Assembly: GCA_963746885.1 (NCBI GenBank)
Contig: CAVVDM010000014.1
Span: 380,353-444,352 of the forward strand
Length of the DNA stretch: 64,000 nt
Origin: DATARH01 sp963746885
Lineage (GTDB): Bacteria > Pseudomonadota > Alphaproteobacteria > ATCC43930 > CGMCC-115725
Reading direction: 5' to 3'
In this document: piece by piece, positions 37,732 through 46,513 of the stretch
How the letters are laid out: each line of letters opens with the position of its first letter
Numbering within the stretch: the stretch's first letter is position 1
Position numbers and translations under genes: made by a program
Notes under the pieces: model-generated
Database searches by the model: none
Seen by the model: only the letters and a program-made list of their open reading frames with translations
Told to the model about the DNA's origin: nothing

Positions 37732-39144
37732 TCAGCTATGCGAGGATGTCTCGCGCGTTGTTTGCGCTTTGGTGGGGGCGACCTCCACCGCGGCGAGCGC
37801 GCCGAGCGTAATTGGCTTGTAAGGGGCGCGCGGGCGATAGGTTCCCACGTCGGCGGTTGGCACGCCGCGCGCGCGAGCGCTCATGGCGCCGACGATCGGG
37901 CCGCACAGCCGGCCCTGGCACGGCCCCATGCCGCAGCGGGTGAAGGCCTTGAGCTGGTTTGGTCCCGGCGCGCCGAGCCGCACCGCCCGGCGGACCTGAC
38001 CGGCGGTGACTGCCTCGCAGCGGCAGGCGATGACCGCGTCATCCGGGTTCAGCACATCGTCGGCGGGCCGATAGAGGGCGTCGAGAAACGGCCGGACCGC
38101 GTGCTCGCGGGCGAGTCCGGCGCGGAGCGGGGCGGCATGGCCGTCGCGCTTCGCCGCGTCGATATGACCCAGCAGCGCGGCGGCATCGAGCGCGGCGAGC
38201 CGACCGGCGAGCGCCGCCGCCGCGGCGCCGGCGATGCCCGTCCCGTCGCCGGCGATCGCGACGGCGGGGTGGCTGGTACGGCCCCACGCGTCGACCACCG
38301 GGCGCCAGCACAGCTGCGCCGCGTTCCATTGATGCGCGAGCTGCAGGCCGAGGCTGATTTGCGTGTTGGGAATGACGCCCTCGTGCAGCAGCAAAAGGTC
38401 CGCGGCGATCTGGCCGCCGTCCCAGGCGACGGCCTCGACCTGCCGGCGGCCGAGCGCACGCAGGCTGCGCAGGTTGCGCTGCACCGCAATCCCGGCACGG
38501 CGCAGTTCGAGCATCAGCGCGAGGCCCTTGGCGATGTCGCGGCGCCCGGTCCAGGCGGCGCCGAGATGCCGCGCGGCCGCCATATAGTTCGCCGCCGGCG
38601 TCGTCTCCAGCACGGCGGCGGGCGGCGCGCCGGCGCGTGCCAGCTGTGCTGCGACGAGGTAGAGTAGCGGCCCCTGGCCGGCCAGCACGACCCGCCCCTC
38701 GGGCACGAGATCGGCGGTCTTGAGCAGGATCTGCGCCGCACCGACGGTCATTACCCCGGGCAACGTCCAGCCCGGGAGCGGCATCGGCCGTTCGATCGCG
38801 CCGGTGGCGAGCAGGATGCGGCGCGCGACGACGGTCTCGCTGCGGCCGTCGGCGATCAGCGACAGGGTGGCGCCCGCGGAGCCGTCGGGGTCGATGTGCC
38901 ACACTGTCGTTGCCGGCCGATACCGCGCCGTGCTGCCGCGTAGCGCCGCGGCGAGCGCGCGCCCGGCGAGATAGTCCGCGCCGAGCGGCGACGCCTGCGG
39001 AGCGCGCTCGATGGGCCGATAGATCTGCCCGCCGGGCGCGTCCTGCTCGTCGATCAGCACGGTGTCGAGACCGAGCTCGGCGGCGAGCGCCGCCGCCGCC
39101 ATGCCGGCCGGCCCGGCGCCGACGATCGCGAGATCGACGCTCAC
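37732..39144 (-). CDS. FAD/[2Fe-2S] oxidoreductase, HcnB-like subunit
   Basis: 470 residues from GTG. N-terminal GAGPAGMAAAALAAE FAD motif, QDAPGGQIYRP, LATGAIERPMPLPGWTLPGV, and near the C-terminus a cysteine set in IACRCEAVTAG and FTRCGMGPCQGRLC. This is the beta-type subunit seen in opine dehydrogenase, D-hydroxyproline dehydrogenase and HCN synthase. Its GTG overlaps the stop of the HcnA-like gene. Confidence 0.86.
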   Translation of the reverse strand: MSVDLAIVGAGPAGMAAAALAAELGLDTVLIDEQDAPGGQIYRPIERAPQASPLGADYLAGRALAAALRGSTARYRPATTVWHIDPDGSAGATLSLIADGRSETVVARRILLATGAIERPMPLPGWTLPGVMTVGAAQILLKTADLVPEGRVVLAGQGPLLYLVAAQLARAGAPPAAVLETTPAANYMAAARHLGAAWTGRRDIAKGLALMLELRRAGIAVQRNLRSLRALGRRQVEAVAWDGGQIAADLLLLHEGVIPNTQISLGLQLAHQWNAAQLCWRPVVDAWGRTSHPAVAIAGDGTGIAGAAAAALAGRLAALDAAALLGHIDAAKRDGHAAPLRAGLAREHAVRPFLDALYRPADDVLNPDDAVIACRCEAVTAGQVRRAVRLGAPGPNQLKAFTRCGMGPCQGRLCGPIVGAMSARARGVPTADVGTYRPRAPYKPITLGALAAVEVAPTKAQTTRETSSHS

Positions 39145-39446
39145 CCGTCGCTGCCGAGGGCGGCGCGCGCCCCGCGCTGGCGGCGGATTCGCATGCCTGG
39201 CCGCGCTGTGACCATGCAGCTCTGCCGGTTGGGCATGCCGTCGATCTCGGCGAGGCACTCGAAGCAGATGCCCGTCATGCAGTAGGGCCCCCGCTCGCCG
39301 CCGCCCGCGGCGCTGTCGCGAATGCTCGCCGGCCCGGCCAGCAGCGCCGCTGCCGCTGCCGAGGCGCCCGGCGGCACCAGCACGGTGCGGCCCTCGACCT
39401 CGACCGCGATCGTCGAGGCCGGGCTGTCAGGCCGCTTGCGGAACAT
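39141..39446 (-). CDS. [2Fe-2S]-binding HcnA-like subunit
   Basis: 101 residues. One Cys set CMTGICFEC and a later Cys in RQSCMV follow the 2Fe-2S ferredoxin-like pattern of HcnA/SoxA-type small subunits; VEVEGRTVLVPPGASAAAALL forms the N-terminal fold. It overlaps the end of the HcnC-like gene by 20 bases and the start of the HcnB-like gene by four. Confidence 0.85.
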   Translation of the reverse strand: MFRKRPDSPASTIAVEVEGRTVLVPPGASAAAAALLAGPASIRDSAAGGGERGPYCMTGICFECLAEIDGMPNRQSCMVTARPGMRIRRQRGARAALGSDG

Positions 39447-40542
39447 CGAAGCGCCGGGCGGAAAACGGCGCCAGGACGGGATCGAGCGCGCCGGCCGCGA
39501 CCATCGGCGCGAACAGATTGGCGTGCGCCCCAGCGAGCGTGACGCCGCTGTGGCAATTGGCCGTGAAGGCGCCGGGAAAGCGCTCGCTTTCGTCGTAGAT
39601 CGGCAGCCCGTCGGGCGGCATGACGCGCAATGCCGACCAGGCCCGTACGATCTGCAATTCGGCGAGCCAGGGAAACGACAGGACGGCGCGGTGCGCGATC
39701 TCCTGCATGACTTCCGGCCTTTGGCCGGTGTCGAAGCCGACCTCCTCCTCGCTGCTGCCGAGCAGGATCGTGCCTTCCGGGGTCTGCCGGATGCTGCCCA
39801 ACGGGATCGGCCAGGCGCGGGTCGTCCGCTCGGTGACCAGGATCTGGCCGCGCTGCGGCCGCACCGGCGCGCTGAGCCCGAACAGCGGCGCGAGGCTCGC
39901 ATTGCCGAGCCCGGCGGCCAGCACGATCTTTGGCGCGGCGACTGTCCGCCCGCCGGCCGCGACGCGGAAATCGCCGGGGGCGGCGCTGGCGTCGCTCACC
40001 GTGCTGTTGGGCAGGTAGGTGCCGCCTCTCGCGGCAAACGCCTGGTGCAATGCATGAAACAGGGCGAGCGAGTTGACGTGCCCGTCATAGGGCGTCCACG
40101 ACGCGCCGACCACCGCAGGGCCAAGGCCGGGCAACATCGCCGCCAGTTCGGCATGGTCGAGCATGCGGTAGTCGAAGCCGAAATTACCGGCCTCGCGGCG
40201 CATCTGCGCCATCATCGCGCCGCGTTTGGCCAGCTCCGCGTCGCTGAGGCAGAGCTGGACCCCGCCGTTCTGCTCGAGCCCGACATCGACCCCGGTGCGC
40301 GCTTGCAGCTCTGCTGCGAGCGCGGGCCACGCCGCGGCCGACGCCCGCGTCCAGCGCTGGTAGTGCGGTGCGCCGAGGCCCTTGCTCTGGGTCCAGACCA
40401 ATCCGAAATTGCCGCGCGAGGCGCGATAGGCGACATCGCCTTCATCGAGCAGGGCGACGGCAAGGCCGGCGCGCGCAAGGCCGTAACCGATCGCCGCGCC
40501 GACCAGCCCGCCGCCGATTACGATCGCATCGAAGCGCCGCAT
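39427..40542 (-). CDS. FAD-dependent D-amino-acid-type oxidase, HcnC-like subunit
   Basis: 371 residues. DAO-fold FAD motif DAIVIGGGLVGAAIGYGLA at the N-terminus and the ending SGVTLAGAHANLFAPMV, as in DadA/HcnC. With the two genes above, it forms the alpha subunit of a three-part amine, opine or hydroxyproline dehydrogenase. The order HcnC-A-B and tight overlaps support one complex. The actual substrate is unknown. Confidence 0.86.
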   Translation of the reverse strand: MRRFDAIVIGGGLVGAAIGYGLARAGLAVALLDEGDVAYRASRGNFGLVWTQSKGLGAPHYQRWTRASAAAWPALAAELQARTGVDVGLEQNGGVQLCLSDAELAKRGAMMAQMRREAGNFGFDYRMLDHAELAAMLPGLGPAVVGASWTPYDGHVNSLALFHALHQAFAARGGTYLPNSTVSDASAAPGDFRVAAGGRTVAAPKIVLAAGLGNASLAPLFGLSAPVRPQRGQILVTERTTRAWPIPLGSIRQTPEGTILLGSSEEEVGFDTGQRPEVMQEIAHRAVLSFPWLAELQIVRAWSALRVMPPDGLPIYDESERFPGAFTANCHSGVTLAGAHANLFAPMVAAGALDPVLAPFSARRFDVPQAA

Positions 40543-40661
40543 TTCCCCCTGCCCGGACGCCAGCCCGCCGCGATCATAGGACCACGGCGCGTCGATCAGA
40601 AGGCCTCACCGGGATGGCGCCGGCGATCGGTGTGGGGCAGGGGAGGATACCGGGTATCGGC

Positions 40662-41549
40662 TCAGCTCGCTTTCAGGTCGGCTGTCGACGGCCGCACCCA
40701 TTTGCGCTTGACCTTGTCCCACACGAGTGTCGGCAGCGGCGATTTCTGGATCGTCGCGAGATCGGGGCAGCGCGTCGCGCCGCGCTCGGCGAGGAACCGC
40801 TCGATGATCCCGAGCTCCTCCGCGCGGCAGGGGTTGAGCTGGACTGCCGCCGCTGCCGCCGCGCCGCGCGCCGTTGCGGGCTGGAAGTCGCGGTGCAGCC
40901 GCGCCGGACCCCGTGGAGGCAGAAGGGGTGGCAGATGCGGCGCCGACGGCGCGTGGTCCCGCCGCGTCGGCTCCGCCGCCGGGGCTGACCCGCGGCGTCC
41001 CTCACCGTCACCGGTCAGGTCGCGACGCTCCTGCGGCAGCGAAGCCTCGACGCCGCTGATCACGTAGCCGCGACCCCATTGCGCTTCAATACGGATCGGC
41101 AGCAGCCGTCGCAGCTTGGTGATCAGCACGCGTACCGCGGTCGATTCCGTCCGGTACGTGCGCTGGTCGCCGTACAGATGACGGAACAGCGCCTGATGGG
41201 TGACCAGCTCGCCCGGTTTCCAAGCCAGTCGTTCGAGAGCCTTCCACTCCATCGGGGTCAAGCGAACCGAATTGCCGTCGACTGAGATGCCGCGCACATC
41301 CCAGTCGATGTTGATCCCGTGACTGGGCCTGTGGTGCGCGCCTTCCTCGCCGCACGCCAGGGTCAGCGTGAGGCCGAGGCCCGTCGCCCAGGTTTCCAGC
41401 GTTTCGAGCTGCGGCGAACCGATGCCGCGTTCCCAGTCGTCCAGGAAGCTTTCGTCGATGCCGCAGCGCTCGCCGGCTTCCTTGAGCGACCAGCCAAGGA
41501 TCTGGCGGCGCGTTTTCAGCTGACTGATCAGCGGGGTCTTGCGGGTCAT
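40662..41549 (-). CDS. XRE-type HTH fused to a PhoB-type winged helix
   Basis: 295 residues. Residues 9-62 are a lambda-repressor/XRE HTH (SLKEAGERCGIDESFLDDWERG); about 88-168 are an OmpR/PhoB C-terminal winged helix (LTPMEWKALERLAWKPGE, then ESTAVRVLITKLRRLL, QWGRGYVISG). There is no receiver domain. A low-complexity Pro/Arg/Ala linker (about 170-235) leads to a conserved-looking tail (EELGIIERFLAERGATRCPD, then PLPTLVWDKVKRKWVRP). RBS GGAGG lies nine bases upstream. A predicted CRP-type promoter lies 250 bases upstream. Confidence 0.8.
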   Translation of the reverse strand: MTRKTPLISQLKTRRQILGWSLKEAGERCGIDESFLDDWERGIGSPQLETLETWATGLGLTLTLACGEEGAHHRPSHGINIDWDVRGISVDGNSVRLTPMEWKALERLAWKPGELVTHQALFRHLYGDQRTYRTESTAVRVLITKLRRLLPIRIEAQWGRGYVISGVEASLPQERRDLTGDGEGRRGSAPAAEPTRRDHAPSAPHLPPLLPPRGPARLHRDFQPATARGAAAAAAVQLNPCRAEELGIIERFLAERGATRCPDLATIQKSPLPTLVWDKVKRKWVRPSTADLKAS

Positions 41550-41734
41550 TGTCGCTGCCCTCCGCATTTGATTGCGATACAAGCGGCCCGCAGGATCCCG
41601 GCGAGGCCGGGCGCTGCGCGCTTTTCGCGGCTCGTATTGTCGGGGATGACGAGGCGCCGCGGCGCGGCATCGATGGCCTGTGGGGCCATGACGCCACCCG
41701 CGATGCCAAGCTGTGCTGCGATGAGACGAAACAC
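41546..41734 (-). CDS. Possible leader ORF before the fusion regulator, 62 residues
   Basis: GTG start with GGGGG six bases upstream; the TGA overlaps the ATG of the fusion-regulator gene (ATGA). The protein (VFRLIAAQLGIAGGVMAPQA...) matches no family I recognise. The layout suits a coupled leader, but the coding signal is weak and chance is possible. Confidence 0.3.
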   Translation of the reverse strand: MFRLIAAQLGIAGGVMAPQAIDAAPRRLVIPDNTSREKRAAPGLAGILRAACIAIKCGGQRQ

Positions 41735-41929
41735 GATCTACCCCCATTGCTGTGCGCCTCGGTCGGCGCGGCTCCGGGTGGGCTCACCCGTTGCGATGGG
41801 GGTATTATCGGCAGAGGGCGCGACGCAGCGTGTGAGGCTATTCACACAATGCGAGAAAAATCCGGCATGGTTGGAGCGTCCTCGAACTGCCGGGGAGCTG
41901 CCCCCGGCGGGGCGCCGAACGCTCCCGGC
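41550..41929. other. 380-base gap with CRP-type promoter and possible leader ORF
   Basis: Between the Crp-family gene and the fusion-regulator gene, both on the minus strand. It holds the TGTGA-N6-TCACA site (41831-41846), a GATAAT -10 element (41809-41804) and the possible leader ORF (41546-41734). No other gene is seen. Confidence 0.6.
41804..41846 (-). promoter_or_regulatory. CRP-type site and -10 element driving the fusion regulator
   Basis: TGTGAGGCTATTCACA at 41831-41846 is a perfect TGTGA-N6-TCACA palindrome. On the minus strand, GATAAT at 41809-41804 places the start of transcription near 41797, so the site centre (41838.5) is at about -41.5, the class II position. The neighbouring Crp-family gene is an obvious candidate regulator. 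Confidence 0.65.
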
Positions 41930-42622
41930 TCAGTGGATCTCGGCGAGCGCGTCGGGGTCGTGGATCACGATCGAGCCCTTTTCGATCGCAATGATTCCTG
42001 CGCGCTTCCAATCCTGCAGGTGCTTGTTGACGCTTTCCCGCGAGCCGCCAACCAATTCGCCCAGCGCACGCTGCGAGATCTTGACGCCGACCGGCTTGGC
42101 CCGCGACGGCGCCTCGCCGGTCTCGTCGGCGAGGCGGGTCAGCACCTTGGCAATGCGCGCCTCAAGGTCGAGAAAAGCCAGGTCTTCGACCTGCTCGTTG
42201 GTGCGGCGCAGGCGCTCGCACAACACGATCAGCAAGCGCATGCACAGCTCGGGTTGGCGGTCGAGCAGCGACAATAGCGAGCGGCGCGGTACGACGAGCA
42301 GCTCGCAATCAGTCATCGCAGTCACGTCGGCGGTGCGTTCCTTGCCGTCGAGCAGCGCGATCTCACCGAACACGTCACCGTCGCGCATGACGCTGAGCAC
42401 CATCTGCCTGCCGTCGGGCGAGGGTGCGCTGATCGTCACGCGGCCCTTCAGCACCGCCATCATGCTGTTGCCGGGATCGCCCTTGGCGAAAATCTGTTCA
42501 CCTTGGGCGTGCCGGGCCACCGTCGCATGCGCCAGGATGGCGTCGACCTCGTTGTCGGCGAGTTGCGCAAACAACTGGCTGCGCCGTAGGACCTGCCGCT
42601 GTGATGAGGTCGAACCGTACAT
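41930..42622 (-). CDS. Crp/Fnr-family regulator
   Basis: 230 residues. Cyclic-nucleotide-binding fold (about 15-130, with GDVFGEIALLDGKERTADV near 82-101), then a Crp HTH with SQRALGELVGGSRESVNKHL. The recognition helix keeps Arg195 and Glu196 with Lys200 (R-E-x-x-x-K, close to the R-E-x-x-x-R of E. coli CRP), which suits a TGTGA half-site. No N-terminal Cys cluster, so not an Fe-S FNR. RBS GGGAGG is seven bases upstream of the ATG. Confidence 0.88.
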   Translation of the reverse strand: MYGSTSSQRQVLRRSQLFAQLADNEVDAILAHATVARHAQGEQIFAKGDPGNSMMAVLKGRVTISAPSPDGRQMVLSVMRDGDVFGEIALLDGKERTADVTAMTDCELLVVPRRSLLSLLDRQPELCMRLLIVLCERLRRTNEQVEDLAFLDLEARIAKVLTRLADETGEAPSRAKPVGVKISQRALGELVGGSRESVNKHLQDWKRAGIIAIEKGSIVIHDPDALAEIH

Positions 42623-42799
42623 GCCGAACCCTCCCGCCACAGACCGCATCCGGGAGACCTGCCGACGGTCGATCCCGTTGCCGATTCGCCACGGCGCTTT
42701 CGCGATCGCCGCGGCAAATCTAGAATGCCCCGATGGTCGCGGCATTGCCAGAACGACGCTGTGGCCGGAATTAATCCTTTCGACCGTGCCGTGGGCGCT

Positions 42800-43573
42800 A
42801 TGAAGGTTATCGGCAGCATCATCACGGGGGCGCGCGATCTGTCGTTCGGCGGCCCGCTCGGCGCCTTGCTGGACCGGGCGGCGCGCTGCCTGCCGAGCGC
42901 CCTGGTGCGCCGCCGCGACACCTCGCGCCGGGCTAACCCGCGTCAAAGCATCGCCTTCACGATCGCGGTGATCGCGCTCGGCGCCAAGATGGCGAAGGCC
43001 GACGGCACCGTCAGCCGCGACGAGGTTGCCGCCTTCCGCGAGGTTTTCCAGGTGCCGGCCGAGGAGGAGGCGAATTTGCGCCGCTTCTTCGACCTGGCGC
43101 GACGCAGCGTCGCCGGCTTCGACAGCTACGCGCGTCAGGTCGGCCGCCTGTTCGCCGGCCACCGCGCGGTGCTCGAAGACCTGCTTGGCGGCCTCTTTTA
43201 TATCGGGCTTGCCGATGGCCGGCTGTGCGGGGCCGAGGAGGCCTATCTGCGCGAGGTGGCGCGGCACCTCGGGTTCAACCCGGGCGATTACGAGCGGATC
43301 CGCGCGGCCTTTCTCGGCACCCCGCCGCAAAGCGGCCCGGGTGGCGTCGACAACCCGCATGCGGTGCTCGGCATCGCGCCGGACGCCTCGCTGGCCGAGA
43401 TCCGCGCGGCCTATCGCCGGCTCGTCCGGGCGCATCATCCGGACCTGATGCTGGCGCGCGGCATGCCGGCGGAACGGGTGGCGCAGGCTACCGCGCGCAT
43501 CGCCCGCATCAACGCGGCGCGCGACCACCTGCTGCGCGGCGGCGCGCCCCGTGCCGAGGCCCAGCCGGCGTGA
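42800..43573 (+). CDS. TerB-DnaJ domain protein (DjlA-like)
   Basis: 257 residues. A TerB-like helical domain lies at about 50-165 (IALGAKMAKADGTVSRDEV), then a C-terminal J domain with HHPDLM (HPD at 213-215). DjlA relatives are membrane-associated co-chaperones for DnaK. The start at 42800 (MKVIGSIITGARDL) is preferred to 42725 for its normal N-terminus. Its stop overlaps the amidase start (GTGA). Confidence 0.85.
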   Translation: MKVIGSIITGARDLSFGGPLGALLDRAARCLPSALVRRRDTSRRANPRQSIAFTIAVIALGAKMAKADGTVSRDEVAAFREVFQVPAEEEANLRRFFDLARRSVAGFDSYARQVGRLFAGHRAVLEDLLGGLFYIGLADGRLCGAEEAYLREVARHLGFNPGDYERIRAAFLGTPPQSGPGGVDNPHAVLGIAPDASLAEIRAAYRRLVRAHHPDLMLARGMPAERVAQATARIARINAARDHLLRGGAPRAEAQPA

Positions 43574-44355
43574 GCGAGATCGAGGTCCGCGAGCGCCTGT
43601 CGCCCAATCACGGCGATCGCGGCGAGCCGCCGCACCTGCGCCCGATCAACATGCTGGTGCTGCACTACACCGGCATGCAAAGCGCGGCGGCGGCGCTTGA
43701 CCGGCTGTGCGACCCGGCGGCGCGGGTCAGCGCGCATTATGTGGTGGAGGAAGACGGCGCCGTGTGGCGGCTGGTCCCCGAGGCGCGGCGCGCCTTTCAT
43801 GCCGGGGTGTCATGCTGGCAAGGGGAGGGCGACCTCAACTTCGTCTCGATCGGCATCGAGATCGTCAATCCCGGTCACGAATGGGGCTACCGGCCATTTC
43901 CCGAGGCGCAGATGGCGGTGGTCGAGCAGCTGTGCCGCGATATCCTCTCGCGCCACCGCATCCCGCCCTACCGGATCGTCGGCCATTCCGACATCGCCCC
44001 CGACCGCAAATCCGATCCCGGCGAATTGTTCGACTGGCCCCGCCTCGCCGCCGCCGGCATCGGCCTGTGGCCGCCGCCCGCCGAGGGCATGGCGCGCCGC
44101 CGCGGCCGCGGTGTCGGGCTGATCGAGCGCACCGGCGCGCTGTCTGATCTCGCACGGATCGGCTACGGCGTGTCGGTCGCCACCGAGCAGGTCGCTGTCG
44201 CGGCGTTTCAGCGTCGCTTCCGTCCGGAGCGCTGGGACGGCCTGTTGGACGGCGAGACGTGCAGCCGGTTGCGCGCGGTGCGCATGGCGGTCGAGGCGGC
44301 GCAGGCGGCCGAGGCGCAGCGCCGCCGCTCCCGGTTCAGCCCGCGGGTTAATTGA
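43570..44355 (+). CDS. N-acetylmuramoyl-L-alanine amidase (AmpD/amidase_2)
   Basis: 261 residues from GTG. Zinc ligands: His in VLHYTGM, His in VGHSDIAPDRKSDPG, with the latter's DRKSDPG also giving the catalytic Lys/Asp set. NFVSIGIEIVNPGHEW is the family core. A C-terminal peptidoglycan-binding-like helix follows (VAVAAFQRRFRPERWDG). It cleaves peptidoglycan amide bonds in recycling or remodelling. Translationally coupled to the TerB-DnaJ gene. Confidence 0.9.
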   Translation: MSEIEVRERLSPNHGDRGEPPHLRPINMLVLHYTGMQSAAAALDRLCDPAARVSAHYVVEEDGAVWRLVPEARRAFHAGVSCWQGEGDLNFVSIGIEIVNPGHEWGYRPFPEAQMAVVEQLCRDILSRHRIPPYRIVGHSDIAPDRKSDPGELFDWPRLAAAGIGLWPPPAEGMARRRGRGVGLIERTGALSDLARIGYGVSVATEQVAVAAFQRRFRPERWDGLLDGETCSRLRAVRMAVEAAQAAEAQRRRSRFSPRVN

Positions 44356-44758
44356 GGCGCGAGCGCGGCGGCGCGGCCGGCCTGCCCGGCGACCGGCGCG
44401 CCACCAGCTGGCTCGCCTGGTGATGGGCGATGTGCCAAGCGCCGGCCTCGCGCACGAACAGGTTGCTGGCGACGAGGGTGCCGCCGTCGAGCTCCTCCTC
44501 GCAGATGACAAGCGCAGTGTCGCCGTAGAGCAGGACTCGCTCGTCGTAGCAGGCAATGCGCGGCGCGTCGGGATTGGCGAGAATCCCGTGCCAGCTTTCC
44601 ATGATGGCATCGCGCTCGGCGAGCGCCGGCCAGCCCGGATGAATGCAGGCCACCGGCGCCTCGCGCGCCCACAGCGCCTCCATTGCCGCCACATCGCGCG
44701 CGCCGAAGGCCCGGTAGAATTCGAGATTGGCCGCGAGCACGGCATCGCCGTCGGTCAT
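44348..44758 (-). CDS. SnoaL/NTF2-like protein
   Basis: 136 residues. NTF2-like cone: AANLEFYRAFGARDVAAMEALWA, HPGWPALAERDAIMESWHGIL, then VICEEELDGGTLVASNLF. Fold members include ketosteroid isomerase and small hydrolases; activity not predictable. Convergent with the amidase gene, overlapping its end by eight bases. Confidence 0.78.
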   Translation of the reverse strand: MTDGDAVLAANLEFYRAFGARDVAAMEALWAREAPVACIHPGWPALAERDAIMESWHGILANPDAPRIACYDERVLLYGDTALVICEEELDGGTLVASNLFVREAGAWHIAHHQASQLVARRSPGRPAAPPRSRLN

Positions 44759-44991
44759 CGCTGATCCCCACTGTTCAAGCTGCAGGATAGCGCTCGCATT
44801 GCGGCGCCGCAAAGCCAACGGAAACGCGTGAGCGCCGCTTTTCCGGGCATTTTATAGCCTAAAAATCAGGCATTTCTCGCGGGTTCCGCTGGTCCGGGAC
44901 GATTGCCGTTCCGCCGCCGGGCTTGGCCTCGATCTTGCTCCTTCCGGCTGGGAGCCGCTTGGGCCGCCGTAGAATATGAGGGGAGCCGCGT

Positions 44992-46345
44992 ATGTCATCC
45001 GAACGCTCGACGATTGATCGCCGCCAGCTTGGGCTTCTGGGCCTCGGTCTGGCCGCTGCCGCTACCGGGGTGGGCGCGATGCCCGGGGTCGTGTCCCAGG
45101 CGAAGGCAGCGACTGCCGCGCCCGAGACCGGGCCGATCAAGGTCGGCATCCTGCATTCTTTGTCCGGCACGATGGCGATCAGCGAGGCGCCGCTCAAGGA
45201 CGTGATGCTGATGCTGATCGAAGAGCAGAACAAGAAGGGCGGCGTGATGGGCCGCAAGCTCGAGGCGGTGGTGGTCGATCCGGCCTCCAACTGGCCGCTA
45301 TTCGCCGAGAAGGCCAAGCAATTGCTGTCGGTGGACAAGGTTGCGGCGGTGTTCGGCTGCTGGACCTCGGTGTCGCGCAAGTCGGTGCTGCCGGTGTTTG
45401 AATCGCTGAACGGCATCCTCCTCTATCCCGTCCAGTACGAGGGCCAGGAGTGCAGCCGCAACGTGTTCTATACCGGGGCGGCGCCAAACCAGCAGGCGAT
45501 CCCGGCGGTCGATTACCTGATGAATCAGGTCGGGGTGAAGCGCTGGGTGTTGGCCGGCACCGACTATGTCTATCCGCGCACGACCAACAAGATTCTCGAA
45601 GCCTACCTGAAGTCGAAGGGCGTCGGTCGCCGCCGACATCATGATCAACTACACCCCCTTCGGCTATTCCGACTGGCAGGCGATCGTCGCCAAAATCAAG
45701 GGGTTCGGCTCCGCCGGCAAGAAGACGGCGGTGGTCTCGACCATCAACGGCGACGCCAACGTGCCGTTCTACAAGGAACTCGGCAACCAGGGGATCAAGG
45801 CGACCGACATCCCGGTCGTCGCGTTCAGCGTCGGCGAGCAGGAACTGGCCGGCATCGACACCAAGCCGCTGATCGGGCATCTGGCGGCGTGGAACTACTT
45901 CCAGAGCGTCGACACGCCGGCCAACAAGGAGGTCGTAGCCGCGTTCAAGAAGTTCGCCAAGGACGAGAAGCGGGTGTTCAACGACCCGATGGAGGCGCAC
46001 TACATCGGCTTCAATATGTGGGTGAAAGCGGTCGAGAAGGCCGCCACGACCGACCATGACGCGGTGATCGAGGCGATGATCGGCGTCTCGCATCCGAACC
46101 TGTCGGGCGACTATGCGACGATGATGCCGAACCATCACCTGACCAAGCCGGTCCTGATCGGCGAGGTGCAGGGCAACGGCATGTTCAACGTCGTGTGGCA
46201 GACCCCAGGGCTTGTCGTGGCGCAGCCGTGGTCGCCGTATCTGCCCGAAAGCAAGGACCTGATCGGCGATTGGTTGCCGCCGATGTCGTGCGGCAATTAC
46301 GACGTCGTCGCCGGCAAGTGCCTTGGGACCAAGCACAAGGCCTGA
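44992..46345 (+). CDS. urtA: Urea-type ABC solute-binding protein UrtA (4-bp frameshift)
   Basis: About 450 residues when corrected. Tat-like leader (DRRQLGLLGLGLAAAATG), then IKVGILHSLSGTMAISE, SNWPLFAEKAKQLL, LLYPVQYEGQECSRNVFY and GDYATMMPNHHLTKPVLIGE, all UrtA landmarks. At 45622-45629 the four bases GTCG occur twice; removing one copy restores KSKGVAADIMINYTPFGYS. RBS GAGGGGAGC precedes the ATG. Binds urea or a short amide in the periplasm. Confidence 0.88.
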
Positions 46346-46513
46346 GCGGATGGGTTGTAAGCCGGGTCGGGGACGGCGCCGCTTCTGGCGGCGCTGTCAT
46401 CTCGTGCGGCATCGTTGTGGCCGCGCTGCTCGCTCTGCTCCTAGCGGGCTCGCGGAGCAGCGCGCGCCGCAAGCGGCGATCCCTTCGCCGCGATCGCGGC
46501 GTCCAATTTCGAT

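Noticed and set aside
39141..40542. A hydrogen cyanide synthase operon
   Set aside because: The subunit folds match, but they are shared by opine and hydroxyproline dehydrogenases, and the transporter context does not favour cyanide.
44880..44970. Sigma-54-type promoter upstream of urtA (TGG...TTGC)
   Set aside because: The spacing between GG and GC is two bases too long, and no NtrC-type site was seen.
1668..46345. Programmed +1 frameshifting as a new expression mechanism, since almost all frame breaks are +1
   Set aside because: The break sites share no slippery motif, occur in unrelated genes, four lie in one permease gene, and several sit in G/C runs; sequencing insertions explain the pattern better.
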